Assembly: GCA_036419695.1 (NCBI GenBank)
Contig: CP143946.1
Location: 2,164,001-2,228,000 of the forward strand
Reading direction: 5' to 3'
Origin: [Clostridium] symbiosum
GTDB taxonomy: Bacteria > Bacillota > Clostridia > Lachnospirales > Lachnospiraceae
Length of the DNA stretch: 64,000 nt
Shown: positions 61,344 to 64,000 of the stretch, in pieces
Layout: the number at the start of each line of letters is the position of its first letter
How positions within the stretch are numbered: the first letter of the stretch is position 1
Notes under the pieces: model-generated
The model's database searches: none
What the model was told of the DNA's origin: nothing
Seen by the model: the letters and a program-made list of their open reading frames with translations, nothing else
Position numbers and translations under genes: made by a program

Positions 61344-62547
61344 AGTTACCGGTACCGTTACCAGTACCGAGAAGGAAAATGATTATATCTTACAGGTGAA
61401 GAATCTGACGAAACTCTATGGAGCCAACAAGGCTGAGGCGGCCAAGATGATGAAAGAGGGCAAAAACAAGGATGAGGTATTCCGGGAAACCGGTGTCACC
61501 GTGGCCCTCTGGGATGTGAGCTTCAAGGTGAAGCGGGGAGAAGTCTTTGTCATCATCGGTCTCTCCGGTTCAGGCAAATCCACGGTTGTCAGGATGCTGA
61601 ACATGCTGAACAAACCGACCAGCGGCCAGGTAATCTACGAGGACAGTGAGATTGACACCTTCAGCAAGAAGGATTTGAATGAATACCGCCGCGATAAGAT
61701 TTCCATGGTGTTCCAGAGCTTTGGCCTGATGAGCCACAGGGATGTCCTGGGCAATGTGGCCTACGGCCTGGAGGTCAAGGGAATTCCCCGGGTGGAGCGG
61801 GAACGCAGGGCGACGGAGATTATTGAGATGGTCGGCCTTAAGGGGCATGAACACACCTCGATCGGAAGCCTGTCGGGCGGCATGAGGCAGAGGGTCGGCA
61901 TCGCAAGGGCGCTTGCCAACGATCCGGAAGTGCTTCTGATGGATGAGCCGTTCTCGGCCCTGGATCCTCTGGTCAGGAAAGATATGCAGTTCGAGCTTCT
62001 GTCTATCCAGAGAAAGTTGGAGAAAACCGTGGTTTTCATCACCCACGATATCAACGAGGCGTTTAAATTAGGAGACACCGTCGCGATTATGAGGGACGGC
62101 CGCCTGATTCAGGTGGGCACCCCGGAAGAGATGAGCGCCAACCCCGCGGACGATTATGTGCGGGAATTTATCAACAGCGCGGATATGACAAAGGTGCTGT
62201 GCGCCAAACATGTCATGATCGTCCCCTGCGTGGTCCGTGCGACGGATTCCCCGGAGTATGCGCTCAGGGAGATGAAGAGCAACGGTGTGTCCACGGCCTA
62301 TGTGGTTGACCGCCATATGAAATTCCTCGGGATTGTCAACGTTGAGGCGGCCATCCGGGCGAGAAGGGAAGAGAAATCCCTGAAAGAGGTTTACGTTACG
62401 GATGTGGCGACCACGACGAAGGATACGGTAATCAGCGACATCCTGCCGATCGCCGCGGAGGCGAAATATCCGATCGCCGTACTGGAAGCAGACGGCAGCC
62501 TGGTGGGAATTGTATCGAAAGCGTCGGTACTTTCCTCACTGATGTAA
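61330..62547 (+). CDS. Glycine-betaine-type ABC transporter ATP-binding protein with CBS domains
   Basis: 405 aa. Start ATG 61330 (9 nt after GGAGG); ATG 61324 is a close alternative. It overlaps the permease stop by 14 nt. Walker A GLSGSGKST, Q-loop VFQSFGLM, signature LSGGMRQRVG, Walker B LLMDEPFSALDP, followed by His in FITHDINEAF; the C-terminal ~120 residues are two CBS domains (STAYVVDRHMKFLGIVNVEA, EADGSLVGIVSKASVLSSL) that in OpuA sense ionic strength. So uptake is likely osmotically gated. Confidence 0.95.
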   Translation: MAENKVTGTVTSTEKENDYILQVKNLTKLYGANKAEAAKMMKEGKNKDEVFRETGVTVALWDVSFKVKRGEVFVIIGLSGSGKSTVVRMLNMLNKPTSGQVIYEDSEIDTFSKKDLNEYRRDKISMVFQSFGLMSHRDVLGNVAYGLEVKGIPRVERERRATEIIEMVGLKGHEHTSIGSLSGGMRQRVGIARALANDPEVLLMDEPFSALDPLVRKDMQFELLSIQRKLEKTVVFITHDINEAFKLGDTVAIMRDGRLIQVGTPEEMSANPADDYVREFINSADMTKVLCAKHVMIVPCVVRATDSPEYALREMKSNGVSTAYVVDRHMKFLGIVNVEAAIRARREEKSLKEVYVTDVATTTKDTVISDILPIAAEAKYPIAVLEADGSLVGIVSKASVLSSLM

Positions 62548-62652
62548 TGAAAAGGAATGTGGTAAGGAAGGCCGGCGGCATGACAGACGGCGGCAAAGAT
62601 AATAGAACTTGAAGAAAAGTTAACGATTAAGACCGGTTAACAAAGTGATAAA

Positions 62653-62698
62653 AAGTCGGCCGTTTCCGCCGCTTCCGTGCGGAAACGGCCGCTTTCTG
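62653..62698 (+). terminator. GC-rich terminator hairpin after the transporter operon
   Basis: GGCCGTTTCCGC pairs with GCGGAAACGGCC around a 9-nt loop, with CTTTC after it; T-run is short. Confidence 0.6.
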
Positions 62699-62791
62699 CT
62701 CCCTGGAGGCTTTGAAACAGGTGGATTTATGCCTTTTTTTGTACGGACACTTGAAATGGTTTCCACAGTATGATATTGTGTTCTTTCCTTA

Positions 62792-62819
62792 TTGAAAAAA
62801 CAGGATATGGTGGTATAAT
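62792..62819 (+). promoter_or_regulatory. Promoter of trkA
   Basis: TTGAAA (62792-62797), 16 nt, TATAAT (62814-62819). Confidence 0.65.
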
Positions 62820-62883
62820 AGGAAAATAGACATACCAGACAAAAACGTACAGACTTGAATTGGATGTACACACGGAGGAAATT

Positions 62884-64000
62884 ATGGAAGTTATCATTAT
62901 CGGGTGCGGGAAAGTCGGAGTTACACTGGCCGAGCAGCTGGTCAGGGAAGATCATAACGTTGTAATGGTCGATACATCGGGAGAGAGGTTGAACAGCTTT
63001 TCGGAAGATATTGATGCCATTAAGCTGGTCGGGAACGGAGCCAGCATCAGCACCCAGTTGGAGGCCGGAGTTCAGACAGCCGACATTCTTATCGCAGTGA
63101 CCGGCTCGGATGAGCTGAATCTGTTTTGCTGCCTGATTGCCAAGAAGGCGGGCAAGTGCCATACGATTGCCAGGGTCAGAAACCCCGTTTACAGCAACGA
63201 TATTGGCTTTATCAAGGAGCAGCTGGGAATTTCCATGATTATCAATCCGGAGCTGGCGGCAGCTACCGAGATTTCCAGGATTCTGCGTTTCCCTTCCGCG
63301 ATCAAGATCGATCCCTTTGCAAGGGGAAAAGTAGAGCTTTTAAAGTTTAAGATTAAACCGGAATTCCGCATGGACGGCATGACGGTCATGGATGTGGACA
63401 GCCAGCTCCGCTGCGATGTCCTGATCGGAGCGGTGGAGCGCGGGAATGATGTGACGATCCCGGACGGCAATTTTGTACTCCATGACGGGGATATGGTATC
63501 GATTATCGCATCTCCGAGAAATTCCATGGAATTTTTCAGAAAGATAGGGATACAGACCAACCAGGTTAAAAATACGCTGATAGTGGGCGGAGGCACGATT
63601 GCCTATTACCTGGCCCAGCAGCTCTCTGCAATGCGCATTAAGGTGAAGATTGTGGAGAAGGATAAGAAGCGGTGCGAGCTGCTCAATGAACTGCTGCAGG
63701 ATACACTGGTTATTAACGGCGATGGCACGGACAGGCGGCTCCTGATGGAAGAAGGGCTGACAAACGCCGAATCTTTTGTCACGCTGACCAACATGGATGA
63801 GGAGAATGTCTTCCTTGCCCTGTTTGCAAAGGAGAATTCCAAGGCAAAGCTGGTTACCAAGGTGAACCGGATTGCCTTTGATGAGCTTATCGGTGCGCTG
63901 GACATCGGCAGCGTCATTTATCCGAAATACATTACGGCGGACTACATTCTTCAGTATGTAAGAGCCATGCAGAACTCGATTGGCAGCAACGTCGAGACTC
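62884..64000 (+). CDS. trkA: TrkA, K+ uptake regulatory NAD-binding protein (3' end outside window)
   Basis: At least 372 codons, no stop before the window edge. Start ATG after CGGAGG. First Rossmann RCK-N domain MEVIIIGCGKVGVTLAEQL with acid VMVDTSGERL, RCK-C domain, then a second RCK-N from NTLIVGGGTIAYYLAQQLSA with VVINGDGTD; this doubled layout is TrkA. It binds NAD(H)/ATP and gates a TrkH/TrkG K+ channel, which would be expected just beyond the window. Next to an osmolyte transporter, it suggests an osmotic-stress region. Confidence 0.95.
   Translation, partial: MEVIIIGCGKVGVTLAEQLVREDHNVVMVDTSGERLNSFSEDIDAIKLVGNGASISTQLEAGVQTADILIAVTGSDELNLFCCLIAKKAGKCHTIARVRNPVYSNDIGFIKEQLGISMIINPELAAATEISRILRFPSAIKIDPFARGKVELLKFKIKPEFRMDGMTVMDVDSQLRCDVLIGAVERGNDVTIPDGNFVLHDGDMVSIIASPRNSMEFFRKIGIQTNQVKNTLIVGGGTIAYYLAQQLSAMRIKVKIVEKDKKRCELLNELLQDTLVINGDGTDRRLLMEEGLTNAESFVTLTNMDEENVFLALFAKENSKAKLVTKVNRIAFDELIGALDIGSVIYPKYITADYILQYVRAMQNSIGSNVET

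Larger units (their letters stand above)
62548..62883. other. 336-nt gap with hairpin and trkA promoter
   Basis: Contains only the terminator hairpin at 62653-62698 and the promoter at 62792-62819; no gene seen. Confidence 0.6.

Overview
The window looks like chromosome from a Gram-positive, endospore-forming Clostridia species, most likely a Lachnospiraceae member of the Clostridium symbiosum / Enterocloster type; that name is an inference from gene content, not a match I could test. The grounds are: a Rex-AcpS-Nnr-Alr-MazF block, spoIID and spoIIQ, a cotJABC spore-coat operon, a T-box in front of a eukaryote-like (IleS2-type) ileS, purine-rich Shine-Dalgarno sites with frequent GTG/TTG starts, and roughly balanced base composition. 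There is no prophage, integrase, transposase or CRISPR array. The accessory flavour comes from non-coding repeats and a few catabolic or surface-protein loci.

Layout. 1-2.3 kb: an AraC-type regulator cut by the window edge, overlapping a TRAP-type binding lipoprotein, then a small membrane-anchored XRE regulator. 2.3-8.7 kb: an ABC-F ATPase divergent from rex-acpS-nnr-alr-mazF, linking NADH sensing, phosphopantetheinyl transfer, NAD(P)HX repair, D-alanine supply and an mRNA interferase. 9.3-16.3 kb: a CNNM/CorC-like CBS protein, a MATE pump, a sugar acetyltransferase, asparagine synthetase and a large permease. 16.3-24.4 kb: YebC, a small secreted protein, a sodium:solute symporter, a pyruvate-kinase-C-domain-like protein and an acyl-CoA dehydrogenase fused to an ETF-alpha-like domain, interleaved with four copies of a large palindromic repeat. 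24.4-28.2 kb: nicotinate phosphoribosyltransferase and a PTS-EIIC/EAL fusion.

28.4-34.2 kb is an uncharacterised catabolic cluster: an RpiR regulator divergent from two tandem paralogous alpha/beta hydrolases, a broken nitrilase-family remnant, a GltS-like symporter and a DUF6282-like metal hydrolase. 34.4-42.8 kb: T-box, ileS, glgP, an unknown membrane-anchored protein, SpoIID and an apparently metal-dead SpoIIQ. 43-49 kb: a LUD protein, a CBS protein, cotJABC with a repeat-extended CotJA, a DUF1540 protein, an XRE-cupin regulator facing a deleted NSS transporter and a LysE exporter, and two tRNAs. 49-57 kb: a ComEC-like metallo-hydrolase, a MarR/MATE pair, tRNA-Gly, a DUF11 surface protein without a signal peptide and a cell-wall-binding-repeat protein. 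57-64 kb: a two-component system, a glycine-betaine-type ABC transporter with fused binding protein and permease, and the start of trkA.

The most unusual non-coding content is at least five families of interspersed repeats: a palindromic element with a 200-290-bp core (one copy with its core inverted relative to its flank), a 41-bp hairpin REP, a longer element interrupted by that REP, and two terminator-linked families. All sit between genes.
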